Assembly (NCBI GenBank): GCA_963824225.1
Contig: CAWGOF010000003.1
Location: 620,001 to 684,000 of the forward strand
Origin: CAWGOF01 sp963824225
Lineage (GTDB): Bacteria; Acidobacteriota; Polarisedimenticolia; Polarisedimenticolales; Polarisedimenticolaceae
DNA: 64,000 nucleotides
Reading direction: 5' to 3'
The notes below the pieces were generated by a model. It searched no databases and was not told where the DNA came from. It worked only from the letters and a program-made list of their open reading frames with translations. A program made the position numbers and the translations under genes. This document shows positions 9,177-16,427 of the stretch, in pieces. How positions within the stretch are numbered: position 1 is the stretch's first letter; each line of letters begins with the position of its first letter.

Positions 9177-9224
9177 TTCGTTCGTATCGGAGAGCCAGGT
9201 CGAGACCTATGAGGTACGAACGAA
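9177..9224. promoter_or_regulatory. Inverted repeat between divergent HEAT and TPR genes, candidate operator
   Basis: TTCGTTCGTA (9177-9186) and TACGAACGAA (9215-9224) are perfect reverse complements separated by 28 bp. The right arm directly abuts the ATG of the TPR gene at 9225, and the left arm lies 10 bp from the start of the lipoprotein gene. A dimeric regulator bound to both arms, or an mRNA hairpin hiding the start codon, could couple the two genes. No regulator gene is adjacent, so the function is inferred from position only. Confidence 0.5.
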
Positions 9225-9701
9225 ATGAGTAGCCTATCTGCCGAAAACTACTTCAAGAAGGGGCTCTCGTCCCTAGTCGAGAAGAGCTTCGTCGACGCGT
9301 CCGAGAGTTTCCGTCGCGCCCTCGAGCTCGACCGCGAGCGCAACAAGCGCCAGCCGGACATGCGCTACCTATCCTACTACGGCTACAGCCTGGCCAAGGG
9401 GAAGCTGTCGAGCTCGACAGCGATCCAGGCCTGCAAGACCGCCGTTTCACGCCAGAAGAAAGACCCTGTGCTGTACCTCAACCTGGGCCGAGTCTACGTT
9501 CTCACCGGCAAGCGCTCGCTCGCCGCAGAGGCGTTCGAGCGGGCTCTCCGCCTCGCCCCCGAGGACAAGACGATCCGCGCCGAGCTCGCGGCCGTCGATC
9601 GGCGGGCCAAGCCGGTGATCCCTGGCCTGTCGCGCGACCACGCCCTCAACATCTGGCTCGGGAGGCTGCGGGCCAACATGCGCGGCCGTCACGCGGCGTA
9701 G
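9225..9701 (+). CDS. Small cytoplasmic TPR protein
   Basis: The 158-residue protein has no signal sequence. TPR-like units include YFKKGLSSLVEKSFVDASES, DPVLYLNLGRVYVLTGKRSL and AAEAFERALRLAPEDKTIR. The C-terminus is basic (LGRLRANMRGRHAA). It is probably an adaptor for protein-protein contacts. It stands alone on the plus strand between an inverted repeat and a strong intrinsic terminator, so it is most likely monocistronic. TGAGG about ten bases upstream could serve as ribosome binding site. Confidence 0.8.
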   Translation: MSSLSAENYFKKGLSSLVEKSFVDASESFRRALELDRERNKRQPDMRYLSYYGYSLAKGKLSSSTAIQACKTAVSRQKKDPVLYLNLGRVYVLTGKRSLAAEAFERALRLAPEDKTIRAELAAVDRRAKPVIPGLSRDHALNIWLGRLRANMRGRHAA

Positions 9702-9760
9702 CGCGCCCCTGATCTCGCTCTCTCCCCCCTAGTGCGGGGCCCCCCCGCAAACGCCCCGCG

Positions 9761-9791
9761 GGCGGCAGCCAAGGCTGCCGCCTTTCTTTTT
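9761..9791 (+). terminator. Rho-independent terminator
   Basis: GGCGGCAGCC-AA-GGCTGCCGCC forms a perfect 10-bp stem at 9761-9782 followed by TTTCTTTTT. A second hairpin, TGCGGGG-CCC-CCCCGCA, precedes it at 9733-9749. It ends the TPR gene transcript. The T-run is only on the plus-strand side. Confidence 0.9.
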
Positions 9792-9793
9792 CG

Positions 9794-10045
9794 TCAACGC
9801 TCACGGCCCCGGCGCATCGAGCGGCCCAGCTCGAATGCCAGCTGGAACGCGAACAGCAAGTTCAGCGCGCCGAGGGCGCTCACCAGCCCTCGGAGACCTC
9901 CGCTCTGCGCGAACGGGCCCGCGGCGGTCGGGACGAGCCCGACGACCGCGCGACTCCAGACCACGGTCCACGGCGCGACGAGGAGAAACAGGCCGAGGAC
10001 GAGGAACGCGTAGAGGAGAAGCGCAACGCGGATGCGGAATTCCAA
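9794..10045 (-). CDS. Small two-helix membrane protein
   Basis: The 83-residue protein has an N-terminal membrane helix (ALLLYAFLVLGLFLLVAPW), a short loop and a second hydrophobic helix (LVSALGALNLLFAFQLAFE) ending in a basic tail (RSMRRGRER). I do not recognise the family. It lies alone between the terminator and the divergent aminotransferase promoter. Two well-formed helices and a positive-inside tail argue that it is real. Confidence 0.6.
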   Translation of the reverse strand: MEFRIRVALLLYAFLVLGLFLLVAPWTVVWSRAVVGLVPTAAGPFAQSGGLRGLVSALGALNLLFAFQLAFELGRSMRRGRER

Positions 10046-10072
10046 CGAATCGCCTCGGGCAAGCGGACCATC

Positions 10073-10101
10073 TTAGCAGCCCGTGGCCCGTGCGCTACAA
10101 T
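10073..10101 (+). promoter_or_regulatory. Candidate sigma-70-type promoter for the first EPS aminotransferase
   Basis: TTAGCA (10073-10078) and TACAAT (10096-10101) are separated by 17 bp and lie 22 bp before the GTG start at 10124. The match is four of six bases at -35 and five of six at -10. Its place at the beginning of the EPS region makes it plausible. Confidence 0.5.
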
Positions 10102-10123
10102 CGCCCGACCGCTCGGAGGGTCC

Positions 10124-11260
10124 GTGGCTCGCATTCCGCTCCTCGACCTCAAGGCCCAGCTCGCGGGGATCCGCGAGGACGTCCGCTCGGCGATCGACGA
10201 GGTCGTCGACGCCCAGATGTTCATCCTCGGGCCCGGCGTCGAGCGGTTCGAGGCCGCGGTCGCGAGCTACACCGGAGCGGCGCACGCGATCGGCTGTGCG
10301 TCCGGGACGGACGCCCTGATCCTGGCGCTCGGCGCGCTCGAGCTCGGACCGGGAGACGAGGTCGTGACCTCGCCGTTCTCGTTCTTCGCCAGCGCGTCCT
10401 GCGCGTACAAGGTCGGGGCCCGACCGCGCTTCGCCGACATCGATCCACGCACGTTCAACCTCGATCCCGAGCGCGCCGAGGCCGCGATCGGCGACCGGAC
10501 GAAAGCGCTCCTGCCCGTGCACCTGTTCGGTCAGTGCGCGGACATGGACGCGTTCCTCGACATCGGGGCGAGGCGCTCGCTCCCCGTCGTCGAAGACGCG
10601 GCCCAAGCGCTCGGCGCCGGTTTCCGCGAGCGCTCGGCCGGCACGCTCGGCATCCTCGGCTGCTACTCGTTCTTCCCGTCGAAGAACCTCGGAGGCTTCG
10701 GAGACGGCGGGATGCTCGTGACGTCGGACGACGCGCTGGCCGAGCGCCTGCGCATCCTCCGCGTCCACGGCGGCCGGCAGATGTACCACCACAAGTACGT
10801 GGGCTGGAACAGCCGGCTCGACGCGCTGCAGGCCGCCGTGCTCGGGGTCAAGCTGCCACATCTCGACCGCTGGTCCGAGGGTCGGGCGGCGAACGCGGCG
10901 CGCTACGATCAGTGGTTTCGCGAGACCGGGCTCGTCGAGAGCGGAGCGCTGCGGCTTCCGGAGCGCGATCCGAAGGCGCGCCACATCTTCAATCAATACA
11001 CGCTGCGCGTCGAGCGGCGGGACGAGCTGCGGCGACATCTCGACGCCGCGGGGATCGGCCACGCCGTCTACTACCCCGTGCCGCTGCACCTCCAACCGTG
11101 CTTCGCGGACCTCGGATACGCCGAAGGCGACTTCCCGGCGTCCGAGCGGGCGTGCCGCGAGGTCGTCTCGCTGCCGATCTATCCGGAGCTGACGCCGGCG
11201 CAGCAGGAGCAGGTCGTGTCCGCCGTCGCCGAGTTCTACCCGGCGCGCCGGAGCGTCTGA
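10124..11260 (+). CDS. DegT/DnrJ/EryC1-type sugar-nucleotide aminotransferase
   Basis: This 378-residue PLP enzyme transfers an amino group to a keto-sugar nucleotide. The PLP-binding Lys is K187 in FFPSKNLGGFGDGG, as in the DegT/WbpE/ArnB family. CASGTDALILAL binds the PLP phosphate and VVEDAAQALGA contains the Asp that contacts the pyridine nitrogen. The GTG start has GGAGGG four bases upstream. It precedes small secreted-protein genes and the first Wzc-type kinase. A second DegT protein (27648-28787) is too different to be a recent duplicate, so the region probably makes two amino sugars or uses both enzymes in one pathway. Confidence 0.92.
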   Translation: MARIPLLDLKAQLAGIREDVRSAIDEVVDAQMFILGPGVERFEAAVASYTGAAHAIGCASGTDALILALGALELGPGDEVVTSPFSFFASASCAYKVGARPRFADIDPRTFNLDPERAEAAIGDRTKALLPVHLFGQCADMDAFLDIGARRSLPVVEDAAQALGAGFRERSAGTLGILGCYSFFPSKNLGGFGDGGMLVTSDDALAERLRILRVHGGRQMYHHKYVGWNSRLDALQAAVLGVKLPHLDRWSEGRAANAARYDQWFRETGLVESGALRLPERDPKARHIFNQYTLRVERRDELRRHLDAAGIGHAVYYPVPLHLQPCFADLGYAEGDFPASERACREVVSLPIYPELTPAQQEQVVSAVAEFYPARRSV

Positions 11261-11267
11261 TCGAGGA

Positions 11268-11801
11268 TCAGAGCTCGGACCCGCTGGGGCTCGCCACCTG
11301 CTCGTTGTCGTCGTCGGTCACGGCAGCGTACGTCACGCCGACGACGGCGACCGACCCGACGATGATCCACACCTTCGCCGCGGTCGAGAGCCCGGCCCAC
11401 CACGCGCCGAGCCCACCCGTCGATTCCGCCGCTTCCTCGACCTCCTCGGGCTCGGCCTGCAACAGGCGCAGGTCATAGCGTCGCAGCTCCCCGGCGGCGA
11501 GGCGCACGGGCGTCAGGACCGGCGCGACCTGACCGTCCTGGCTCTCGAGCGCCAGCGCGTACTCGCCCGCCGGCACCTCGCGGACCGAGTACTGGCCCCG
11601 CGAGTCCGTGATGGCGAGCGCGGCCTCGGCGCCGGTGCGCTCGATCAGGTGCACGCGGTAGTCGGCGGCAGGCCGCCCGTCGAGGCCGAGCACGAAGCCT
11701 TCGATGCGTCCGGGTACGCCTGCGATCGCAACGGGATCGATCGCAAGGACGATGGCGAGAGCGGCCACGACGGCGGACGATCGGCGCAGGATGACGTACA
11801 T
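11268..11801 (-). CDS. Secreted carboxypeptidase-regulatory-like protein with C-terminal TM and D-rich/SPS tail (paralog 1)
   Basis: The 177-residue protein has an N-terminal signal (VVAALAIVLAIDPVAIAG) and one beta-sandwich domain of the carboxypeptidase regulatory type (IEGFVLGLDGRPAADYRVHL, GQYSVREVPAGEYALAL). An acidic linker (EPEEVEEAAES) leads to a tryptophan-flanked membrane helix (WIIVGSVAVVGVTYAAV) and the tail TDDDNEQVASPSGSEL. GGAGGA lies just upstream of the ATG at 11801. Paralogs at 12497, 40800 and 41516 share the same plan. The role is unknown; a surface or periplasmic protein linked to polysaccharide export is an inference from context. Confidence 0.8.
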   Translation of the reverse strand: MYVILRRSSAVVAALAIVLAIDPVAIAGVPGRIEGFVLGLDGRPAADYRVHLIERTGAEAALAITDSRGQYSVREVPAGEYALALESQDGQVAPVLTPVRLAAGELRRYDLRLLQAEPEEVEEAAESTGGLGAWWAGLSTAAKVWIIVGSVAVVGVTYAAVTDDDNEQVASPSGSEL

Positions 11802-11845
11802 GGGTCCTCCGATCGCTCTACTAGAAACGACTCCGGCGCCACGCG

Positions 11846-12406
11846 TCAAGTCCCCGGCGGCGCGACGAAGATCTCCGACCGGCGGAAGATCGGAAAGAAC
11901 GGCCAGCGCGCGAGCTTCTCGGTTCCACCCTCCTCGCGATCGACGATGCACACGACCGCGACGATCGTGTGGCCGGCCTCCTCGACCGCCTCGATCGCCT
12001 GGAGCGTCGAGCCAGCGGTCGTCACCACGTCGTCGACCACGACCACGCGGCTCCGCGGGTCGAGCAGTCCCTCGATCCTCCGCCCGGTGCCGTGGTCCTT
12101 GGCCTCCTTGCGCACGATGAACGCGCGTAGCGGCGGCCCGTCGATGTGGCTCAGCGCCGCCACCGGACAGACGATCGGGTCGGCGCCGAGCGTCAGCCCG
12201 CCGATCGCGTCGGCCGCGATCCCGGCGTCGCGCAGGAGCCGCAGCACCTCGGCGGCCACGAGGTACGAGCCCTCGGGCAGGAGCGTGGTGCGCTTCGAAT
12301 CGAAGTAGAACGTGCTCTTCTTGCCCGAGCGCAGGGTGAACTCGCCGAACATCAGCGAGTGCTCGCGCAGGAGCTGTCCCAGGCGCTCCCGATTGGTTGC
12401 CAGCAT
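11846..12406 (-). CDS. pyrE: Orotate phosphoribosyltransferase
   Basis: PyrE joins orotate to PRPP to give OMP in pyrimidine synthesis. The 186-residue protein has the PRPP loop VVVVDDVVTTAGSTLQA, the substrate segment FTLRSGKKSTFYFD near the N-terminus, and IVRKEAKDHGTGRRIEG, the flexible catalytic loop. The ATG at 12406 was chosen because MLATNRERLGQLLREHSLMF matches the family's N-terminus. It lies between two paralogs of the D-rich-tail family, an unusual place for a pyrimidine gene, and is divergent from the second. Confidence 0.93.
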   Translation of the reverse strand: MLATNRERLGQLLREHSLMFGEFTLRSGKKSTFYFDSKRTTLLPEGSYLVAAEVLRLLRDAGIAADAIGGLTLGADPIVCPVAALSHIDGPPLRAFIVRKEAKDHGTGRRIEGLLDPRSRVVVVDDVVTTAGSTLQAIEAVEEAGHTIVAVVCIVDREEGGTEKLARWPFFPIFRRSEIFVAPPGT

Positions 12407-12440
12407 CGTGCCCCATGCTACCGCATCGTCCAGAAAGCCC

Positions 12441-12469
12441 TTGATCTGCCCGTCGATCACGATTATGTT
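12441..12469 (+). promoter_or_regulatory. Candidate promoter for paralog 2
   Basis: TTGATC (12441-12446) and TATGTT (12464-12469) are 17 bp apart and lie 27 bp before the ATG at 12497. The region is the short divergent spacer and 5' end of pyrE. The match to consensus is moderate. Confidence 0.4.
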
Positions 12470-12496
12470 CGGCTCGGCAGCTCGAGGGAGGACCGG

Positions 12497-13030
12497 ATGA
12501 TTCAGCGGACCCGAATGACGACCTATGTCTCGGCGGCGCTCATCGTCGCCGTGCAGGCGCTCGCGCTTCCCGCGTCGGCGGGGGCCGCTCCGGCCAGCCT
12601 CAGCGGAGCGCTCGTGCGCGCCACGGACCAGAGTCCCCTCGTCGGCGCGAAGCTGCACGTGGGGAACCCCGAGACGGGAGCGATCCTGACCACGGCGGCG
12701 GCCGACGACAAGGGCTCGTTCGCCATCGCAGGCCTCGCGCCGGCAACGTACCAGCTGGCCGTCGAGACGGACGGCGGGCTCTACGTCGTCACGACGCCGG
12801 TGCACCTCGCACCGGGACAGACTCGGACGGTGAACGTCGCCGTGGCCAGCACGCAGGACAACGGTATCGACGACGACAAACCGGCGGCGGCGGCCGCCCC
12901 GGCCAAGACCAGCATGTGGGAGAACCCGTTGACAGCGGCGCTCATCGTCCTCGGCGCGGCGATCGTCGTCGGCTTCGTCGTCGACGAGGCCACGGACGAC
13001 GACGACGAGCCGGACGCGAGCCCGAGCTGA
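12497..13030 (+). CDS. Secreted carboxypeptidase-regulatory-like protein with C-terminal TM and D-rich/SPS tail (paralog 2)
   Basis: The 177-residue protein has a signal peptide (TYVSAALIVAVQALALPASA), a single beta-sandwich domain (LSGALVRATDQSPLVGAKLH to GLAPATYQLAVETDGG), an Ala-rich spacer, a tryptophan before the final membrane helix (AALIVLGAAIVVGFVVD), and the acidic tail EATDDDDEPDASPS. AGGGAG sits about eight bases before the ATG. It is the gene directly upstream of the first Wzc-type kinase, which suggests a shared job at the envelope. Its function has not been recognised. Confidence 0.82.
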   Translation: MIQRTRMTTYVSAALIVAVQALALPASAGAAPASLSGALVRATDQSPLVGAKLHVGNPETGAILTTAAADDKGSFAIAGLAPATYQLAVETDGGLYVVTTPVHLAPGQTRTVNVAVASTQDNGIDDDKPAAAAAPAKTSMWENPLTAALIVLGAAIVVGFVVDEATDDDDEPDASPS

Positions 13031-13041
13031 GCGAGAGCGGC

Positions 13042-13073
13042 GGCGCTCGCAGCGAGCGGCGCTCGTAGCGAGC
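13042..13073. repeat. Two tandem 16-bp self-complementary units
   Basis: GGCGCTCGCAGCGAGC (13042-13057) is followed at once by GGCGCTCGTAGCGAGC (13058-13073), with one mismatch. Each unit contains GCTCG...CGAGC and can fold on itself. They lie between paralog 2 and the kinase, so they may form a mRNA processing or attenuation structure. No T-run follows. Confidence 0.6.
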
Positions 13074-13099
13074 GGCGCCGGTCTCGTGATTTCCTCGCG

Positions 13100-15361
13100 A
13101 TGAACGATTCCGCTCCGGTCGAGCTTCGGCTGCTCGATACCTGGCGTGTGCTCGTGCGCCGCCGGCCGCTCGTGCTGGCGTGCCTCGCCGCGGTCGTCGG
13201 CGTCGTGCTGCTCATCACGCTCGTCGCGACGCCGCTCTACCGGGCGACGGCGACGATGCAGATCCAGCGGCACGGGCCGGACATCCTGACCCACAAGGAC
13301 GTCATGTCGGTCGACCCGTCGTGGGCCGACTACCAGGACTTCTACCAGACGCAGTACAAGATCCTGCAGAGCCGCGCCGTGCTGCGTATCGCCGCGGAGC
13401 GCCTCGACCTCGTGAACCGGCCCGAGTTCGCCGATCGACGAGACCCTCCGATCGACCGGCTCGTGGCCTGGGTCCGCGAGCGTGTCGTACCTGGGGCCGA
13501 CGAGCAGCCGACCGACCCGCTCGATCTCGCGATCTCGTATCTCGAAGGCGGGCTGACGATCCAGCCCGTGCGCTCGAGCTACCTGGTCAAGGTCTCGTTC
13601 ACCGACGCGGACGCCGGTCTCGCGCGCGACGCGGCGAACGCGATCGCCGACGCGTACGAGAAGTTCACGCTGAAATCGCGCTACGACGCGACCGGCCAGG
13701 CCAGCGAGTTCCTCGTCGGGCAGGTGGCGCAAGTTCAGGCCGAGGTTGCGGCGAAGGAGCGCGAGCTCCAGAAGTTGAGCGCGGACAAGGCGATCGTCGC
13801 GGTCGGCGACGCGCCCGACATCTCGGCCCAGGCGCTGGCCGACCTGAGCACGCAGCTCGTCGCCGCGCGCGCGCGCCTGGCACTGGCCGAGGCGCGAGTC
13901 GCCGCCGTCACGGGGGCGCCGCCCGACGCGCTGCCCGAGGTGCTCGCGAGCCCGCTGATCCTGAACCTCAAGTCCAAGTACGCCGAGGTAGAGCGTCAGC
14001 GCAGCCAGCTCGCCGAGCGCTTCCGTGACGACTGGCCGGCGCTGCGTCAGGTCGACGAGGAGCTGCGCCAGGCCCGCACGCGAATCGAGCTCGAGACCGC
14101 GAGCATCGTGCGCCAGGTTCGCGAGGTGGCGGGAACGGACCACACGCGCGCCCGCGGCGAGGTCGAGAGCCTCGGGCGGCGCGTCGACGAGCAGAAGCTC
14201 GAGGTCCAGCGCGTGAACCGCGACGCGATCGAGGTGGCGGCGCTGCAGTCCGAGATCGAGACGCGCCGGCGGTTCCTCGGCGATCTGGTCAACCGGCAGA
14301 GCGAGACCGAGGTCTCCGATCGACTGCAGGGCACGGCGGCCAGCAACATCGTCATGGTCGACCCGGCCGAGCTACCCGAGGGGCCGGTCTACCCGCGCAA
14401 GCGGTTCAATCTCTTCGTCGGCGTGGTCCTCGGCCTCCTCGCGGGCGTCGGCGCGGCGTTCCTCGCCGATCACATCGACAACACGGTCAAGGACGAGCAC
14501 GACCTCGAGCGCACGGCCGCGCTGCCCGTCATCGGCCACGTGCCGCTGTTCGAGCCCCTGCGCGCGGTGCCCGACGCTGGGACCGGACCGGCCCAGGAGG
14601 TGCAGGCGCATCCGATCGGCCTCGCGAGCTGGATCGACCCGCGCTCAGGCTTCTCCGAGGCGTTCCGCAACCTCCGCACGTCGCTGCTCCTGGCCTCGCC
14701 CGATCATCCGCCGCGCGTGATCGTCGTGACGTCGTGCGAGCCGGGCGACGGCAAGTCGACCGTGTCGGTCAACCTGGCGATCGTGCTGACCCAGCTCGGC
14801 CGGCGCGTGCTGCTCGTGGACGCGGATCTCAGGCGTCCGCGCCTGCACAAGATCTTCGGCGTGTCGAGCGCCGTCGGCCTGTCGAGCCTGATGACCGGCA
14901 ACGCGACGTTCGAGGAGGTCGTGCAGGACTGCACGATGCCCGGCCTGACGCTGATCCCCAGCGGTCCGCTCCCGCCGAACCCGTCCGAGCTGCTGCAGAG
15001 CGTGTCGCTCCAAGCGATGCTCGACCGGGCCCGCGAGCGCGACGAGTGGGACCACGTGATCCTCGATTCGCCGCCCGCGGTCCAAGTCGCGGACAGCCTG
15101 ATCCTCGGCGCCCGCGCCGATGCGACGATCCTCGTCGTCCGCGCGGCGAAGACCGCGCGCGAGTCGCTCGTCGCCGGTGTGACGCGGATGCGTCAGGCGC
15201 ACGTCCACGTCTCGGGCGCCGTGCTCAACGCCGTGCGCGAGCAGGACGGCTACTACTATCACTACAAGTACCGCTACTACCGCACGGGCGAAGGCGCGAG
15301 CGACGCTCCCGCGCGGCGCTTCGCGCGGTTCCGGCGCAAGAAGCACAGCCGGAGCGCGTAG
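13100..15361 (+). CDS. Wzc-type polysaccharide co-polymerase and BY-tyrosine kinase (copy 1)
   Basis: This inner-membrane protein controls chain length and export of Wzx/Wzy-made polymer through cycles of tyrosine autophosphorylation. The 753 residues comprise a Wzz domain with a first helix near residues 27-48, a coiled-coil periplasmic part, a second helix near 435-455 (FNLFVGVVLGLLAGVGAAFL), and the kinase with Walker A CEPGDGKST (K552), A' LLVDADLRRPR and Walker B VILDSPP. The C-terminal cluster at Y718-Y727 (YYYHYKYRYY) holds seven tyrosines, the autophosphorylation sites of this family. Co-polymerase and kinase are fused, as in proteobacterial Wzc. Confidence 0.94.
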   Translation: MNDSAPVELRLLDTWRVLVRRRPLVLACLAAVVGVVLLITLVATPLYRATATMQIQRHGPDILTHKDVMSVDPSWADYQDFYQTQYKILQSRAVLRIAAERLDLVNRPEFADRRDPPIDRLVAWVRERVVPGADEQPTDPLDLAISYLEGGLTIQPVRSSYLVKVSFTDADAGLARDAANAIADAYEKFTLKSRYDATGQASEFLVGQVAQVQAEVAAKERELQKLSADKAIVAVGDAPDISAQALADLSTQLVAARARLALAEARVAAVTGAPPDALPEVLASPLILNLKSKYAEVERQRSQLAERFRDDWPALRQVDEELRQARTRIELETASIVRQVREVAGTDHTRARGEVESLGRRVDEQKLEVQRVNRDAIEVAALQSEIETRRRFLGDLVNRQSETEVSDRLQGTAASNIVMVDPAELPEGPVYPRKRFNLFVGVVLGLLAGVGAAFLADHIDNTVKDEHDLERTAALPVIGHVPLFEPLRAVPDAGTGPAQEVQAHPIGLASWIDPRSGFSEAFRNLRTSLLLASPDHPPRVIVVTSCEPGDGKSTVSVNLAIVLTQLGRRVLLVDADLRRPRLHKIFGVSSAVGLSSLMTGNATFEEVVQDCTMPGLTLIPSGPLPPNPSELLQSVSLQAMLDRARERDEWDHVILDSPPAVQVADSLILGARADATILVVRAAKTARESLVAGVTRMRQAHVHVSGAVLNAVREQDGYYYHYKYRYYRTGEGASDAPARRFARFRRKKHSRSA

Positions 15362-15368
15362 CGGCTCG

Positions 15369-15566
15369 TCAGGAGTCGCGGCGCATTGTTTCGAGGTCGC
15401 CCTCCCAGAGGCCGGTGCCGGCGAGACCCAGGATTCCCTGCATCTTCCTGCGCTGCACGAACTCCTCGAGAGCGAGCTCGACGACGCGCGATGCGCCCCG
15501 CTCCGCGCTGAGGCCCAGGGCTTCCTGGACCAACTCCTCGTCCAGTTCGAGCCACATTCGCTTCAT
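15369..15566 (-). CDS. VapB-type antitoxin, no toxin partner beside it
   Basis: The 65-residue protein begins MKRMWLELDEELVQEALGL and ends WEGDLETMRRDS, the pattern of the DUF2191/VapB antitoxins (WEGDLxxMRxD). These bind the PIN toxin VapC through the C-terminus and DNA through the N-terminus. A vapC gene would normally follow directly, but downstream on this strand is only the end of the Wzc gene, whose stop is 8 bp away. It is therefore an orphan, either a remnant or a trans-acting antitoxin. Confidence 0.8.
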   Translation of the reverse strand: MKRMWLELDEELVQEALGLSAERGASRVVELALEEFVQRRKMQGILGLAGTGLWEGDLETMRRDS

Positions 15567-15692
15567 CCCCACAGGGTATGGAGGCCGAGGAAGGACCACA
15601 AGGCACTCACGGCGACTCTCCGATTCGGAACGGCAACGGGATGACCCGCTCGGCCGAGATACTCGAGCGTCAGCCGCGGGTACGCTCGTGCC

Positions 15693-16064
15693 GTGGACGA
15701 CGCATCCAGAATTCTGTATATTCTCGGTCGCCCGGCGAAGCCGGTCGTTTGGCTGGGCAGCACGCGCGTGGACCTTCGACGCTGGCATGTGGCGGCGCGC
15801 CGGGTGGCTGGCTTCCAACTGTGGCGAGTGCAACGCGGTTTGAATCCCAGCGACTGGAAACCGATGTCGGCTGTCGGATTCGGCGTTCGGGAGATTCGGA
15901 TGCGCGTCGGCGACGATTACCGGGTGCTGTACCTCGCAAAGCTGCCCGAGGCGGTGTACGTGCTCCATGTGTTTCAAAAGCGGAGCCAGTCGACGGCAGC
16001 CAAAGATCTTTGGGTCGCTGGTCAACGGCTACGCCTGCTCCTGAGGCAGCGAGGCCATCGATGA
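15693..16064 (+). CDS. RelE/HigB-like toxin of the phage Gp49 family
   Basis: The 123-residue protein matches the Gp49-like (DUF891) pattern: PVVWLGSTRVDLRRW, LWRVQRGLNPSDWKPM, VGFGVREIRMRVGDDYRVLY and VYVLHVFQKRSQSTA. Members are ribosome-dependent mRNA nucleases of type II toxin-antitoxin systems. The start is a GTG. The gene overlaps the following HTH gene by ATGA (16061-16064), giving the toxin-first order of higBA systems. Codon use is less G+C-biased than in the flanking EPS genes, which suggests acquisition. Confidence 0.88.
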   Translation: MDDASRILYILGRPAKPVVWLGSTRVDLRRWHVAARRVAGFQLWRVQRGLNPSDWKPMSAVGFGVREIRMRVGDDYRVLYLAKLPEAVYVLHVFQKRSQSTAAKDLWVAGQRLRLLLRQRGHR

Positions 16065-16372
16065 GGAATCTGCGCAAGTCCCGGTCGGCTGGAAACGTCT
16101 TCCGAGAGGTGGGTTTCTCAAAGCCTGAAGCGGAGCATTTGCGTGTGCGTGCGGAGATGATGGTTGCCCTGGAGCGGGCGATCGGTAGGCTGCGGGTGAC
16201 ACAGGCTCGGGCGGCCGAGATCCTCGGCGTGTCCCAGCCGCGCGTCAGCGCGCTCCTGCATGGCAGGATCGACCTGTTCAGCGCCAATACGTTGATCGAC
16301 ATGCTCGCCCGCCTGGGCATCGATGTCCGTCTCGTGCTCAAGCGGTCGCGGCGACCGGTTCGCGTCGCCTGA
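16061..16372 (+). CDS. XRE-family HTH antitoxin (HigA-like)
   Basis: The 103-residue protein has a lambda-repressor-type HTH: RLRVTQARAAEILGVSQPR with the recognition helix VSQPRVSALLHG. This arrangement, with a following LFSANTLIDMLARLGIDVRL, is that of antitoxins paired with Gp49-like toxins. It would neutralise the upstream toxin and repress the pair's promoter. The start ATG overlaps the toxin stop, so the two are translationally coupled. Confidence 0.88.
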   Translation: MRNLRKSRSAGNVFREVGFSKPEAEHLRVRAEMMVALERAIGRLRVTQARAAEILGVSQPRVSALLHGRIDLFSANTLIDMLARLGIDVRLVLKRSRRPVRVA

Positions 16373-16427
16373 CACGCTCCGCCCGGCTTGCGCGCCGCGG
16401 CCCGACCCGCGTACCCTCGCGTCCGCG

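Noticed and set aside
15563..15763. Possible small HicA-like protein on the minus strand between VapB and the Gp49-type toxin
   Set aside because: A short stretch recalls a toxin C-terminus, but it overlaps both flanking genes and lacks the conserved histidine segment.
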